A stretch of DNA of 64,000 bases, taken from the NCBI GenBank assembly GCA_028015205.1, contig CM051514.1, positions 23,576,150 to 23,640,149 of the forward strand. Reading direction: 5' to 3'. The position numbers were made by a program, and so were the translations under genes. The notes under the pieces were generated by a model that was not told the origin of the DNA, made no database searches, and saw only the letters and a list, made by a program, of their open reading frames with translations. The DNA comes from Mytilisepta virgata (taxonomy: Eukaryota; Mollusca; Bivalvia; Mytilida; Mytilidae). Of the stretch, positions 44,582 through 57,082 are shown one piece after another (the first letter of the stretch is position 1; each line of letters starts with the position of its first letter).

Positions 44582-44714
44582 GGACGCGGAAAATGATCAT
44601 ACGTTTTAAAAGGGGCCCCTCACATATATATGGACATACATAATTCGATTTCAGGACCTCCATGAATATTTGAGGACTTCCAAAAATACAGTAATTTTGA
44701 CCAATTCCGCGTCC
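44582..44714. repeat. Inverted repeat GGACGCGGAA / TTCCGCGTCC
   Basis: A perfect 10-bp inverted repeat (44582-44591 and 44705-44714) bounds 133 bp, 0.7 kb downstream of the bHLH stop. Inside are AGGGGCCCCT (palindrome) and 'CAGGACCTCC' / 'GAGGACTTCC'. It is GC-rich against an AT-rich background, so perhaps a small fold-back. Confidence 0.5.
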
Positions 44715-45085
44715 AATAATTATGCATAATACGAAGTTGTTCGAATAAAAATATTGATTATATTTGTTTGTGTATTGAAATGTGTTCATATTAACAATTT
44801 ATTAAATGTTGCATTTTTTATCTTATTCGTTATCTTTGTATTTCCTCCATTTACCCACTTTCGTTACTGTTGTACTATTATAATCCAATTGACAAACACG
44901 CCCCTTTTCTTCTTTGTGTCAAGCCCGTTGCGTTATACATCAAAGAAGATGACTTTTATTAAACAACATCATCTTAAATTTACTGTAAATTTCTATCATT
45001 TTATTTTTAAATGACCCTTTTTGGATTTTATTCGGTGAAATAGTGAATTGACCTTGTTGAGGTGACTAAAATTGTCAGTTTTGTG

Positions 45086-45320
45086 GTCCAGCTTTCACTT
45101 AATCACGGAGCAGTGGACACTACTCTTAAATATTCTACGCTACCGTCCAGCTTTTACTTGACCAGGGAGCAGTATACATGCAGTACTTATAAATATTCTA
45201 TGCTACTGTCCAATTTTTACTTGACCAAGGAGCAGTGGACAGTTCTTACATTGTATAAATATTCTATGCTACTGTCCAACTTTTACTTGAACACGGAGCA
45301 GTGGACAGTACTGCCAGTTT
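45086..45320 (+). repeat. Tandem repeat, four units of 59-66 bp
   Basis: 'GTCCAGCTTTTACTTGACCA', 'GGAGCAGTGGACAGT' and 'TAAATATTCTATGCTACT' cycle with starts at 45086, 45145, 45208 and 45274. The 97-codon frame at 45062 is a product of this array. Confidence 0.85.
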
Positions 45321-45571
45321 TGATGCACAGTATGTGCACATTTGTCGATTCATGATTCATCAGTAGTGCCAGAGGCCCAAAATATTGAAGCTAAAACCAT
45401 AACCCAAAATGTTGAAGAGCAATTTCAAACGCCAAAATTAACACAAGGGTAAAACCAAGACCGTGCTATCCACGAGGGAGTTACTTCTCAGTTTTCATAA
45501 AATTTAATATTTTTACAAAAGTTAATCTAAAATATTAGATTAGCAGAAACTCTGATGGTAGACTAATAACA

Positions 45572-45777
45572 GTCTACAGTCAAACTATAGCGTACTTTCT
45601 CGCATTCTGACAAGGCATTCCGAACGTTGTGTTATCCTGTGGCAGTTTACATTGAAAGTACCTTTACAAGTTTATGCGTCAGACACAACATCCTATTGGT
45701 CGATATAGGGTTCATCATGTGGTCTACAGTCAAACTATAGCGTACTTTCTCGCATTCTGACAAGGCATTCCGAACGT
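45572..45777 (+). repeat. Exact 56-bp direct repeat, 150-bp offset
   Basis: 45572-45627 and 45722-45777 are identical over 56 bp, from GTCTACAGTCAAACTATAGC to GGCATTCCGAACGT. The 94 bp between them are unrelated. Identity in otherwise diverged repeat-rich DNA suggests a recent duplication or an assembly artefact. Confidence 0.9.
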
Positions 45778-45779
45778 CT

Positions 45780-48040
45780 CTCCATCATCTTAAGATTGCA
45801 TAATAAATTATGGAACGAATGAAAGTCAGATGAATTCCTGGAATTTTTAAAAATGACAAATATGAATTTTTGAATAGAATTATTTTTGAAAGGGTTGATA
45901 CAGACTCCTGCCTGACATTGTTTTGTTTGGAAACATCATTTCAGTCAAAATTGTGCGGATCTGCTTTTACTGTCCACTTAGATGTTAGGAGAAGTAAACA
46001 ATATTGTTTAAGCTCAGATCCTTGAGCACAAAATGAAACCACTTGAAAACAAAATTTTATAATACCCCAAAAAGATTGCGAGAATAAGTTAAATTGAAAG
46101 ACTACATGTATGCATATGTGGGGTACTTTAAAATCTCCTAACATGCCATTTTTGATGCATTTAGTGCATACATTTTGTTTTTTTTTCAGGTATTTTTTCA
46201 GATTTTCACACCTCAACCACTAACAGTAATAAAAGACCTTTGATATTTTGTCAAAATCTGATCAGGCCGATAAATATAATAATAATAATAATAATAATAA
46301 CTTTATTTATGCAAAACACAACCCCAATATTAAGGACATAATACACCATAAAATGTTACAATAAAGAAGATATATAAACAGATAAATAGTCCTAACAAAC
46401 CACACAAGAAAAATGCCACTATTCCCTCATAGGAAAATATTTATTTTGACCCTTTTCCTTGGAATTTGGCGAGTTGTGATTTCAAAAAGGGGGAAAAAAA
46501 CTCCGTTCTTATATTGACAAGTAGTTCAATAACGTTTGTGTAATCCACAGTTGGCTAACTTTATAGGGGACGAACAGCTTGACAAGATTTATAGTCTAAA
46601 GATGCCTGTTGTCAACTGCATACTTAGAATGCATTTGACATGGATTATTAAAGTGGCATGTGTTTACATACTTTTATTTGTACACATCTTTTGATAGATT
46701 TGAAAAATTACACGTCTTTGCAATTTGTCAAAATTTAAAACGTATCCGTTACTACTTTTTGATCAATTTTCTTTGATTTAGTCAATAAATATTTATTTTT
46801 TAAGAGCAACAGGCACAAAAGAATACTGTACAGTTTTCACAACACTCATAATACCTTTATTTCTTTAATGTGTACTTGACCAATTGACTTCTAAGTGTTT
46901 AAATCTAAAAAGCACTTCTGATAGTTGGCAGTGTATCGTTTGCAGTGTTAAGTTAATATTAGCTAGCCACTTTGGATATTTATCAGTTTAGGACATTTTG
47001 CAGGGTGCAAGCTTTTGAATGCCGTTTTAGAATACACAATTGACCATTATAGGAAGGGTTCCTAAAAATCCTTAAGTTCCCCTCAAATTGGTGCCAGGAG
47101 TCGACTTGAATTTCCATGTACATTGAATACGAGATGTTTCCGATGTTATAGGCCTGACTTTAACGTAAAGAAGAGCACTGTTCCTCTTATTAATCATTTG
47201 TCGCCTGTATTTACTGATAATGTGACCAGAGTAAATTTGCCACATTCTTCCTTTCATATTATTATATACCAAAAATCGTAAAGATATAAAATATTTCTTC
47301 GTTTCTTGCTGTCTCGTGATGCTTGCAAATTGTGTACTTCCTTAATCAAAATTCTTATGAACCCTTGAGGACAAAACAAAAATTAAGAGTTGCTAATGGA
47401 TTTAAATATCACTAACAAAGGTCAATGTCTTGGAATTTAGCAAAACCTTGGTTAAATCCTAGTAAAACCCACTCAAGGTCAGTATATCATTTGTTATATG
47501 TAATAAATACAAAACTGTACTTTAAGAATTCTTAAAAATAAGGTACAGTATTATATGTCAAAACATAATATCCCATCCTATTTACAAATATAAGGGGTAT
47601 TATGAAGATTCGGTCATTAGAAAAACAAACGCAGACAAAAAGACGAAAACAGACATAAAAAAAGTGTTTCTTTTGTAATTTTGATACAGTTAAGAGGAAT
47701 ATAGTAGAAAAAATAGTATCGTCTAGTCAGACTCTTTATAATTTTAAATACCAATGAAAATTTTATGAATCTTTTCGTGATGGTAGAATTTAAATTTTTA
47801 AAACGAAGAAAAATTGTGATTTGGTAATTTACTTGTAAAGAATTATGATAAATCGTCTGTACTTAAGCCAAGACGCTTACAAACGTATGAAAGATGCAGA
47901 ATTTCTGCTGTAACCTATGACCTAGCTAACGACTAAAGAATGATGAATGATAATTTCCTTCTTTGGCTTTCGCGTCGCTGAGTTCTTTGGTTGTTGTATA
48001 AAGTTGCGAGTTTGATGGCCGATCTACCGATTAAGTGCGA
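45780..48040. other. Gene-free stretch
   Basis: AT-rich. It includes an (AAT)n microsatellite at 46276-46301. A minus-strand frame at 47272-47072 (66 codons) has no supporting splice sites. No gene is supported. Confidence 0.4.
46276..46301 (+). repeat. (AAT)n microsatellite
   Basis: About eight ATA units (ATAATAATAATAATAATAAT...) just before ACTTTATTTATGC. Confidence 0.85.
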
Positions 48041-48050
48041 CTCAAAGACG

Positions 48051-48058
48051 TATAAAAG
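48051..48058 (+). promoter_or_regulatory. Candidate TATA box
   Basis: TATAAAAG in AAAGACGTATAAAAGCTAGG, 464 bp upstream of the possible first exon at 48515. A weaker TATAAAG is at 47998. The surrounding 47960-48060 block is relatively GC-rich. Confidence 0.3.
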
Positions 48059-48514
48059 CTAGGTGAATTTATGATGATTTTATTGTGAATATATAAATTA
48101 AATTTCCGACACTCATTACGGATGCCTTTTGGATCGAGTAAACTGTACATGTCCTTATTCAATTTTCAAATAAAAGAATTTTATTTCTTGTCGCACTTTC
48201 CGCATAATGTTGTTCAGAAGCAAGCTAATCGAGTGGAAGGATGGAAATATTATTTTCTTAACATTTAACGGCTATGAATGCCCTCTAAACGACCAAAGGA
48301 GACGCGGCAGTAATGCCTCGTGCACAATTGTCGAAATGAAAAAAATAAAATAAATATCACGTTTATTTTTACATTTCGAATCTCTTGCACGCACCTGCGG
48401 AACTGACGTTTCCGAGACAACCGGCAAAATATTCTGCATGGGCTCACTGAATTATGTTTTCAACCACCAACACACTTGAATTTAATGCCGTATTAATATT
48501 TCTGTATTTAGACG

Positions 48515-50821
48515 ATGTTGAGCTGCAGTTGTCCTTTTCGCTTTGAGGTAATTAGATATACCAGTCGCGTGCACTCTCCGGAACATTATCAGTCTGGACG
48601 TTGGTCCGTTGCGAGATGCCATGAAAATGTGTATGAAAAATATGATCCACCTACGACGAAAACAGACATGAAATTGAGCTTATATTTTGTCAATATATTG
48701 TATAATATTATAATATCTGGTTTTAAAATTGTTATCTGATAACATATTTAAAGTTATCGTGATATCTACATCTCGTTTTGGGAGCTTTGTTAATGGTAAT
48801 TTATTTCTATATGAACGAAATCAATGTCTCTGTTAGATATGACCTATTATTGTGTTTGTAATTTTGTAATTTTTTAGTTTTATTTGAGGGAGAACATCAG
48901 TGAGAAAAAGAGAAGGACAATGTTAAGTAAGACAGCAAAATATTTTTTTTAATTAACATACCACTATACAAAAGTGTCGTTTCTGGGCAGGTGCTCTTAA
49001 TACAGAGGTTAATTTTACATGCTTTGTTCATGAATGGTACCTTTTCATTGTGCCCTTTGTAGACCGTGATTTGCTATATAGAGGTGCCTTTTAAATGCAG
49101 ATTTGACTGTACTTACTATTTTTTTTTCATAATTTTTCCCCAACAGATCGAAAGTCAGAAACTACAAAGAATTCCAATTCAATATGTCAAATTAGTAGAA
49201 AAACCTGTTTCTACAGCAAAAATTAATTGGAAATTAGTACTTAATAAGGTACTGATAATTTATATGAAGAAAAAAATCATCTATTCATTATTAAAAGTAC
49301 TATTTCTGTCGATTCTTAATATTCCTACATGCTAACTTCTTGAATTGCTAAATAATTTAACAAAAGTACAAAAATAGCTGTAAATGTATAAACATTAAAG
49401 TAGATGAAGTACGGCTGGTTTTTTTTATAAATTACAAAGTATTTAACTGATTTCACTAATTTAACTGATTTCATGGAATTTAAACGGGTCTTAAATTGAA
49501 AGATACTAACTGACATTTTAGACTGATCAAATCATGTGTTATATACGATAGTTTGCAATGAATTTATCAACATTTTAACTTGCAGTTTAAATTAGGATCC
49601 ACCATATAACAAAAAATATCAAACATGAAAGTGATCTTATATTTTTCAGTAAACCATAATATCCGATATTTAAAGAATGGTAGGGTGAAATTAGACGATA
49701 TGATACCTACGTCTCATTTCCATGCTTGAAGTAATGGCTCTTTTGAATGTGACCCAGTTTTCTTTGACTTAAATGAACGTTTCTGCAAATGTATATTGAC
49801 CAAGACTTTGCAAAGCTAAACTAATTAAAAACATAATTCACGATTTATTTGTTGAAGTATAGAGGGGTATGTTTTGTGCAGTTTTATCACACATTCACTA
49901 GAGGTGAATGGCCTCAATTTTTACCAGGGGAGGATGTATCAAAAATTCATTTCAATTACCTTGTTTCTACTTTAAAAAAATTAAAAAAATGCATTATCTA
50001 CATTAAATTAAATTGTTAGTCCAATACGATATTTGTCACAGGTGAAATGGTTTATTTTTCACACAAATAACAATTTTATTTGGACACGTCTGTGGCTTTT
50101 TAATTTGTATCGACTTTCGTGGTTCATTTTGCCCCAATTAATGATCATAATTAGGTGTTACAAGCAATAAAGTTTGCGTACAATTGGAAATCATTTGTCA
50201 ATAATAAACTGCATGGAACCTCATTAAAATATTGAAATGTTCAATATTAAATTTAATTAACCCAGATTAAGGATCAATCGGCGAGCTTTTGATCCGGACA
50301 ACTGTAAATTTCGACAACATAAATCATAATTGATTTTCAGCTTATTTGAAGTAAACAAATTTATCATTTTAACAACTATATTTCAATCCGGGTATTGTCT
50401 ATTTTAAAAGAAAAAATATTGAAATACAACATTGTAACAAAAAAGGGTTAGAAACGTACAAATCAAATTGGCTTTGTCGTTGTGATTATAGGGAAAGTCA
50501 TTTGAGTTCACCGCAGACACCGGGGTAGACCCAATATTTAAACAGGTGGACAAAAATAATTTTTAACCAGCATACGGAATTACTGCAAATTAATCCGTAA
50601 AATGACACTCAAAATGATTTTATTAACTTCTTAACCCGAATTAATGTAAAAAAAAAATGAATTTTCATACAAGTAAAATGAATTGCAGTACTAGTCAATA
50701 ATTCTTTTAATTGTAGAAACCAAAGCTCACGCCGTCGGTACAACGCAATTATCAATCCCTCCCTAACAATTTAAATATTTACTATGTATTTTTTTCAGTT
50801 TTTTTTTTAATGTTTTTGTAA
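48515..50821 (+). CDS. Possible short three-exon gene of unknown function
   Basis: Seen: three plus-strand segments join in phase 0. They are 48515-48547 (MLSCSCPFRFE, donor GTAATT), 49147-49248 (34 codons starting IESQKLQRIPIQYVKLVEKP; acceptor TTTTTCCCCAACAG, donor GTACTG), and 50717-50821 (KPKLTPSVQRNYQSLPNNLN..., acceptor TTTTAATTGTAG, TAA stop at 50819). The middle segment has the best splice signals, with a long pyrimidine tract. The joined product would be 79 residues with no recognised domain. The last part becomes Phe-rich in a T-rich tract, so the true end may be elsewhere. A TATA box lies 464 bp upstream. All of this could be chance in AT-rich DNA. Confidence 0.22.
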
Positions 50822-51863
50822 ACAAATAAGTGGGCTGTGTTAATTTTACTACTATTACGAACTGTTTGGAAACACAGTTTGCCTCAATTTTAAACAAAAA
50901 AATCATAGATGTTTAAATGGCATGGAGTTCAAACACAAGTGTTTAGAGGCTTCAATGTGTGACACACGTTCTAGCTTTCAACTCAATCAACTGACAAAGA
51001 TTTGCCTCTTGTGTACTCTCAAGGCTGAGGAAGTAGCGCTAGTTTATTCCCCCGGGGCCCTTCCCTTTAAGTTTTCTTATATATCAAACTAGCGATTCGT
51101 TCAAAAATATAAGATAAACGCATTATTTATATAAAAAAAAGATCAAAAGTCGATGGGAGCACTTAAATTGAACGAAGATAACTATCGTGAAATAAATCTT
51201 GAAATCGTAAATTCAAAGATAGAATGAAGATAACACATTCTTGGGTAATATTAGTATTAAATTTTCTCCAGTTTGTCTGCAAAAGTGAGAACTTCGACAT
51301 ATACATTTCCAGTGCTTAAATGTGCATTTGTATAAACAAATCGTTAACTAATGTGTCTGAAAACGATATTGTGTAATTTAACCACTAATTTAACAAGAAC
51401 TTTATAATTTTTATACTTAATTAAAAACTGCTTCCTCAATTAGTACTGGTAAGCAGTGTATAGGATTACACTTAAGCTGTTTAACAGAAGTCTTTAAACT
51501 GCTAATAAACAGTTTTGCAAAAGTAAATATTACGTGGAAGATCCGATAAAGCGGGATTTATAACAAGATCAAAACGTCTAGTGTAGATTTCAAAGCGATA
51601 AGAGATATCCGGATATGTTCAGGTGGGTATCGTTTCAGTCGCGTGCCCTGAATAAGAAGTAATGGCTACCGTTTCAACCGGCACACGCGAGCGAGAAATA
51701 TGATAACTCTTATTGTAGTTTTGTTGACTTAATGTGAACTGACTGAAAAGAAAAGTACTTAAAATGTATGAGTGCTTTTAACGAGTTAAATTTTAAACAC
51801 GATTACGGAATTTAAATTGTATTTCTTCACAATTTTAAAAGGATCGCTTTTTTAATCATTTCA
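50822..51863. other. Gene-free stretch
   Basis: AT-rich. The block at 51620-51710 has an inverted pair, 'GTATCGTTTCAGTCGCGTGCC' against 'GGCACACGCGAG', with 'CTACCGTTTCAACCGG' as a direct relative. It is probably a small decayed fold-back. No gene is seen. Confidence 0.4.
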
Positions 51864-52258
51864 TTAAGGATGCTCGCTGGTCATGTTTTAGTCTTTTTGT
51901 CAGATTTTCGGAATCCTCGGGTTTTATCCATTTCTTAAGCATGAAATTTTTTGCCCATGAACCCCCCACTTTTTCTTTTATAATTCAATCATATATACCT
52001 TAAAATGGCATTTGACAAAATTTTATGAAATCATTTTTATTTTTTCATGCATCTTTGAGAGACTGAAGTTGTCAATGCAAAGACAAAGAAAAATCCAGAG
52101 AAAACCCATTTCCTGCAAATTTTCAAGGCCTTATAGCTCTAAAATGAGCACATGAACCTATATTTTTTTCTTGCTTATTTGTTTACTATTCATATGTTCT
52201 CTGAAACTAAAACATCCATTTCAAATCCTATTTATTTCCTATTAGACCAGCGATCTTC
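51864..52258 (+). mobile_element. TTAA-ended MITE, copy C
   Basis: The left end is intact (TTAAGGATGCTCGCTGGTC). The right end reads GACCAGCGATCTTCGAATAA instead of GACCAGCGATCATCCTTAA, so its terminal TTAA is lost. The interior is very similar to copies B and D. Confidence 0.8.
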
Positions 52259-52259
52259 G

Positions 52260-53570
52260 AATAAGTTCTGAGTAGCATTTTCTTACTACCCAAATATTAT
52301 TATGTGTGCTATCACCTCGTATTAAAATTCAACTATTATTTACACGTTATATTAATCTCGCATGTTATGAAGATGTACAGAATATAACACAATTTCTATT
52401 TACAATGCAATGCTAATGTAACTGAAATATTTTGGGCATGAAGGCAATAACAATATATAATACCAGTTTTTGGTGCACTATAATTGCGTATTTTCTCATT
52501 GTTTGTCTCATCAGGCAAGTTAAAAATTAAAAATAATCGATATGTCCTTAAAATGTCGCATTGTAAGATCCAAACTGATCAAATACCGTAAAATCCAAAA
52601 AACAATCCATTACTTCATATTTAAATACTACTTCATTCCGAAATGCAAGTTATGGTGGTTATCTTAAAACGTTTTTTTTTTTTTTTTTTTTAAATTCGCA
52701 CAGATTAAGGTTTTAATATTTATAGCCATAACCCAGCAGTTTCAGAAAGGTACCAGTTTAATCTTATTTTCTGATACTAAAATTATTGTCACTATATTTT
52801 ATGACAATTTCATCCTCGTAGCATAAATGAAGACTTCAAAAAGCTTGATGCATAATTCTAAGATCTTTATTGTTTGGTGTATGCATGATCCTAAACACAA
52901 CAAAAGATTTATCCTGTGTTTTTCTGTCCGGTAGCATGTGCAACATCCCAGAGCAATAAAATAGCGATTTTTCCGTTAAGATTGACATTTTTAAATCTTT
53001 TTCATTTTCAGGCGAAGAGTTGTGTTTATGGCTAAATAGGCTAAACGCGTGTTTCGCCGTATTTTTATTGATGACAGTGGTAGTTTTAAAATAATCATAT
53101 TAAATTCAAACAAATAAAATCCACATTTCTGTTTTATTTTCTGCATGCGGTAATTATGATACAAGGCAGCTTATCTCCCGAAAATTGCCTCGAAACCCCA
53201 TTTAACACAATATGTTAAAATAAGGATTTGTTGAGGAACATAGATAATATTGACTTTTTTATGCTCCTTTCCCATAAACAAAGTTATACGTCTATCTGTC
53301 TGTCCATGCATCTTATAAGGACAACACATCCTAATGTCTAAGTTAGGATTGCTACAGGAGACAAAATAATTCCTATCCCCATCTTAAAGGGGATTTAATT
53401 TGGCTGGAATAACGTAATATATTGGAGCGGTGGTATCATTTTATGAGCTTTCTTCAGGTTTCTGTATTTTTCACTTAAAAAAGATTTGAAATAAGTTTAT
53501 GGTACGAAAGTAATTTTTATTACTAAATCAGACATTTTTTAGAAACTCCCTAGCATTGATTTGATTGGCC
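52260..53570. other. Gene-free stretch
   Basis: AT-rich. A poly-T of about 20 at 52673-52692 has no flanking duplication that I can see. No coding frame is seen. Confidence 0.45.
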
Positions 53571-53574
53571 TAGA

Positions 53575-53665
53575 AACCGGAGTACCCGAACCTTCAGCAG
53601 GGATTCTTGTCCATTAAGGTTGGAGTAGAACACGGGTTTCAAATTCACGATCTGCTTAAATACCA
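53575..53665 (-). repeat. Decayed SINE copy
   Basis: Plus-strand 'AACCGGAGTACCCGAACCTT', 'AGCAGGGATTCTTGTCCATT' and AAGGTTGGAGTAGAACACGG correspond to 31105-31175, which is minus-oriented, with many substitutions. Confidence 0.5.
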
Positions 53666-53832
53666 GATGTTATCTAATGCTTTTGCTCTGCAGACCGCCC
53701 ATTTACCCTAAATAGACTTTGAAAAATTACTTAAATAATTACCTTGCATTTGTGCAGATTATTAGCAATGCACAGTTATATCGAATAGACAAAAGACACT
53801 AATCCGAATGATGTCATTTTGTGAATTTTTTG

Positions 53833-53958
53833 TATGGCCCATTAACTCTGCATCTAACCTGATCCCGCCACTAGGTTATTATGGCCCATTAACTTTGAAT
53901 CTAACCTAATTTCGCTTCTAGGTTATTCAAACTATTTCGCCACTAGGTCATTGTGGTA
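53833..53958 (+). repeat. Tandem repeat, unit about 48 bp
   Basis: 'ATGGCCCATTAACTCTGCAT' with 'CTAACCTGATCCCGCCACTA' and GGTTAT is repeated as 'ATGGCCCATTAACTTTGAAT' with 'CTAACCTAATTTCGCTTCTA' and GGTTAT. A third partial unit is 'ATTTCGCCACTAGGTCAT'. Confidence 0.75.
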
Positions 53959-54339
53959 CATGTATATGTTCCCTGTTCAGTCATATGTGACAAATTCACA
54001 ATTATTTTCATACATAATATTGTAAATTTTCTAATCAACACAAGATAATAAACATGATACGTTACAGTAAGCTAACATACACGATTCTAAACAATGCAAT
54101 ATATTTGACTACGTGGGTTGTCCTGCGCTGTTATTGCTCACAAACTTAATTAATTTTTAGAATGTACTATTTGAATAAGACATAAAAAATTAAAATTGGT
54201 ATCATATAGAATGACCGGTTTCAGTCCGTAAAGGTATCAACAATCCAGTTGCTAGTACTAGGGTACTAGGGTGAAACTGATAATAAAACTTTACTAGTAC
54301 ATGTATATACTTTTGGTAAAATATCTTAAAATATTTTAG

Positions 54340-54605
54340 AAAAAATATATATATGGAGTAACCTTTCAAGAAAACAAAATCCCATCTCCGAAACCGGGTC
54401 CGAAACAGACCAAAGAGGACAAATATACCTAAGCGGAGAAAACAAAAAAAAAGCAAGACAGACAAACAAACAACAAATAAACACTGAAAACAAAAAACAA
54501 AACAAAAAACAACTCCTATAAAAACCAGGAGTGAACTCAGGTACTCCGGAAGGGTAAGCAGTTCCGGTGCTAGTCGCAAATCGGTGGAGGTACATATGGG
54601 AACAG
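54340..54605 (-). repeat. Dispersed repeat with 'FTPGFYR' frame, copy 2
   Basis: Read on the minus strand it contains GTACCTCCACCGATTTGCGA, 'GGAACTGCTTACCCTTCCGG', 'GTTCACTCCTGGTTTTTATA' and 'TTAGGTATATTTGTCCTC', in the order seen at 11945-12205. Its 125-codon frame is repeat-derived. Confidence 0.6.
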
Positions 54606-54609
54606 GTCA

Positions 54610-55970
54610 AACATCATCTTCGATATTGGAACATTGTAACGGTCAATCAATTCGTGATGACGACCGTAAACTTTCCTAAATGATGATATCAAGTTATCGC
54701 TGATAGACATATATGATCTGCAGTGAGTGGTAAACCCCACATCATGTGGCGACCCTTAAATGGCACAATAAAGAATGTTTTGTTACATAAATCAATAAAT
54801 TTATTAAAGATACATACTACATCACCCCTCCCCCTTCCCGCCATCAAGTTACATCTGCTGTTTTATTGTTGCACAAAAAGAAGCTTTATTTCACAAATCC
54901 TTGTTGGATCCGTACATCCGTCTTTTGTTAACTTTATAACATAGCTGTGAAGTAAGACCTTTTCATAATATCAAAATTTCAAAGCAACAACTTTTGGTAC
55001 TTTTTGATTCTCTGTGTCCTGCAGCTCGTTCATTTATACTCCAGAAACTTTGTCAGAATTACTGAACTAAGTAACTATAATTTGTACTGATTACTAATAA
55101 TTAACAGCGTGATGCTAATCCCTGACATGTCTGGTAGTTATTTTAAGTTAAAATGGTCCAATAAGTTTTGCACTTCTACCAAAGGACTAAAATCTATTTT
55201 GTAGTTGCGTGATATATCTTAAATTTTATAATTCAATTTTCGCTACACGAAGCTACAAATATTTAACTAACGCATGAGGAAACATACACGAGGAAGCTGT
55301 TTTCTGCTCTTTGGCCGGGTTGTTGTCTCTTTGACACATTCCCGTTCCATTCTCTATTCTATTGAGTGGTAAAAAAAAACACCACCTTCCAAAAACCAAG
55401 CCGGATAACAGATGCATAAGCTGCATTCAGTAGTGTAAGTTTTAGGGATTTCAATTGGTAGCTATGGAGTTGAATGGTAAAAGCTATACCCATAGAGGAA
55501 GGAATTTATTAATTAAACCTTTGTCAAGTTACACGTGGTTAATTAAATTTTTTCTTTGCCTTAAAGATAAAAAATGGGATAATGAAGGGATATGGAGTAT
55601 GTTTTTATGTGAAATATATTGGTAAAATCTTTAAAGTCTTTGTGTAGGCATGAATGATAGTCAACCCTCCAATGTATAATACCTGTACACTTACTTTCCT
55701 TAATAAAAAAACACTGAGAGTTTTTAAAGACCTGTACAATATATAACATAATGCCCTTGACATTGAAATCTAAATTGGCTTACTCATATACAATGTTCAC
55801 CTAGAACAATACAAACCAACTTTCTCCAGGTAAGCTTATGCAAAAGGCTAGTTATTTATTACATCAATTGCGTGTATCAGATTATCTTTCACGAGTCTTA
55901 GAAATTGACGTCTTTTCACGGATGGAGTGCAGTAAAATGAGTGAGATTACCAGATTTTCAATTCGGACTA
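54610..55970. other. Gene-free stretch
   Basis: AT-rich. 'GGCCGGGTTGTTGTCTCTTT' with GACACATTCCC at 55313-55343 resembles text I recall from mussel repeats. No gene is seen. Confidence 0.4.
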
Positions 55971-55974
55971 GTAT

Positions 55975-56480
55975 AGGTTTAGCTCACCTTACCCAAGGGT
56001 CATGTGAGCTATTGCCATCACTTTTCGTCCGTCGTCCGTCCGTCATCAGTCTATCAACATTTCACATTTTGAACTACTTCTATAGAACCAATGAATGATT
56101 TGAAACGTAACATGGCAAAATGTTCCTTACAAGGTGCTGACCAAGTGTTGTTACTTTAGTACCGATCCGTCATCCAACATGGCTGCCAGCGGGAGACTTA
56201 GTTTAACATTGGACCCTATGGCAAATACACACAAAAATATTCTACTAGAGAACCACTGAGTGGACTGAAACCAAAACCAAACATGGCATGAATGTTCCTT
56301 ATGAGGTGCTGACCAAGTGTTGTTACTTTGTTACTTTGTTGCTGATCCGTCATCCAAGATGGCCACCAGCGGTGAACATAGTTTAACATAGGACCCTATG
56401 GGAAATACACACAAAAATCTTCTTCTAAAGAACCGCTGAATGGATTGAAACCAAACATGGCATGGATGTTAATCTCAAGG
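55975..56480 (+). repeat. Two-unit tandem element with 'catccaagatggcc' motif
   Basis: It starts with a hairpin, AGCTCACC...GGGTCATGTGAGCT (55980-56010), and a CGTCCGTCGTCCGTCCGTC run. Units of about 180-190 bp follow: 'AAGGTGCTGACCAAGTGTTG' / 'TGAGGTGCTGACCAAGTGTT' at about 56131 and 56301, each with 'GATCCGTCATCCAA.ATGGC' and 'ATAGGACCCTATGG..AATAC'. It resembles 19872-21110 in design. Confidence 0.75.
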
Positions 56481-56968
56481 TTCTTTAACAATGTACAAAT
56501 GGAAATACCAGGTGATACAGGCTCCTGAGAGCCTATGGTTTCAGTACAACATAAAAATAAAAGACATAAAACCTAGGAAGAGCAGTACTGGTTGGCAATT
56601 TACAATTGTGATGTCAAAAAAGTTTGTAAACGTGAAACTAATCGAACCGTCTCATTGTCCTTTGCAGCAGGGACATCTTTCTTGACGTAATCTGAAATGG
56701 ATCATATCCCACTAAAACATGGATTTACGAAAGTAATCTTGTTTTATTGTATAAAATGCTCGTTGGTGAAGTAGATTCATTAGGTACTCTTGTGGTCAAA
56801 AGTATATAATGGGTTTAATTAGTTAAACAGGTCCATGTTTCACAACACTTTGTACTCCTGCCTACGATTGAGACTAGTTCCGTGACGTCAATAGAAACGA
56901 AGACACTGAACACCGAAAATCAGATCACACTTACGACTGATCTTAGTCGTACGTATATATGTGAAACA

Positions 56969-57082
56969 GGACTATATTTGTGGAACGGGACTATATTTGT
57001 GGAACTGGACTATATTTGTGGGACGGGACTACATTTGTGGAACGGGACTATATATGTGGAACGGGACTATATTTGTGGAACG
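56969..57082 (+). repeat. Six 19-bp tandem units
   Basis: GGACTATATTTGTGGAACG is repeated six times in exact register with one or two substitutions. Because 19 is not a multiple of three, all three plus-strand frames read the same YICGTGL-type peptide with a 19-bp shift. The three overlapping frames are therefore artefacts. Confidence 0.92.

Noticed and set aside
44754..45014. 86-codon hydrophobic plus-strand frame
   Set aside because: The hydrophobicity comes from T-rich DNA; there is no signal beyond composition.
45062..45355. 97-codon plus-strand frame
   Set aside because: It follows the 59-66-bp tandem repeat; the peptide repeats with the DNA.
54202..54610. 125- and 94-codon minus-strand frames
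   Set aside because: The DNA is a copy of the dispersed repeat at 11940-12235; the hydrophobic part comes from T-rich sequence.
56969..57082. CRISPR array
   Set aside because: The 19-bp units are contiguous, with no spacers, and the genome is animal.
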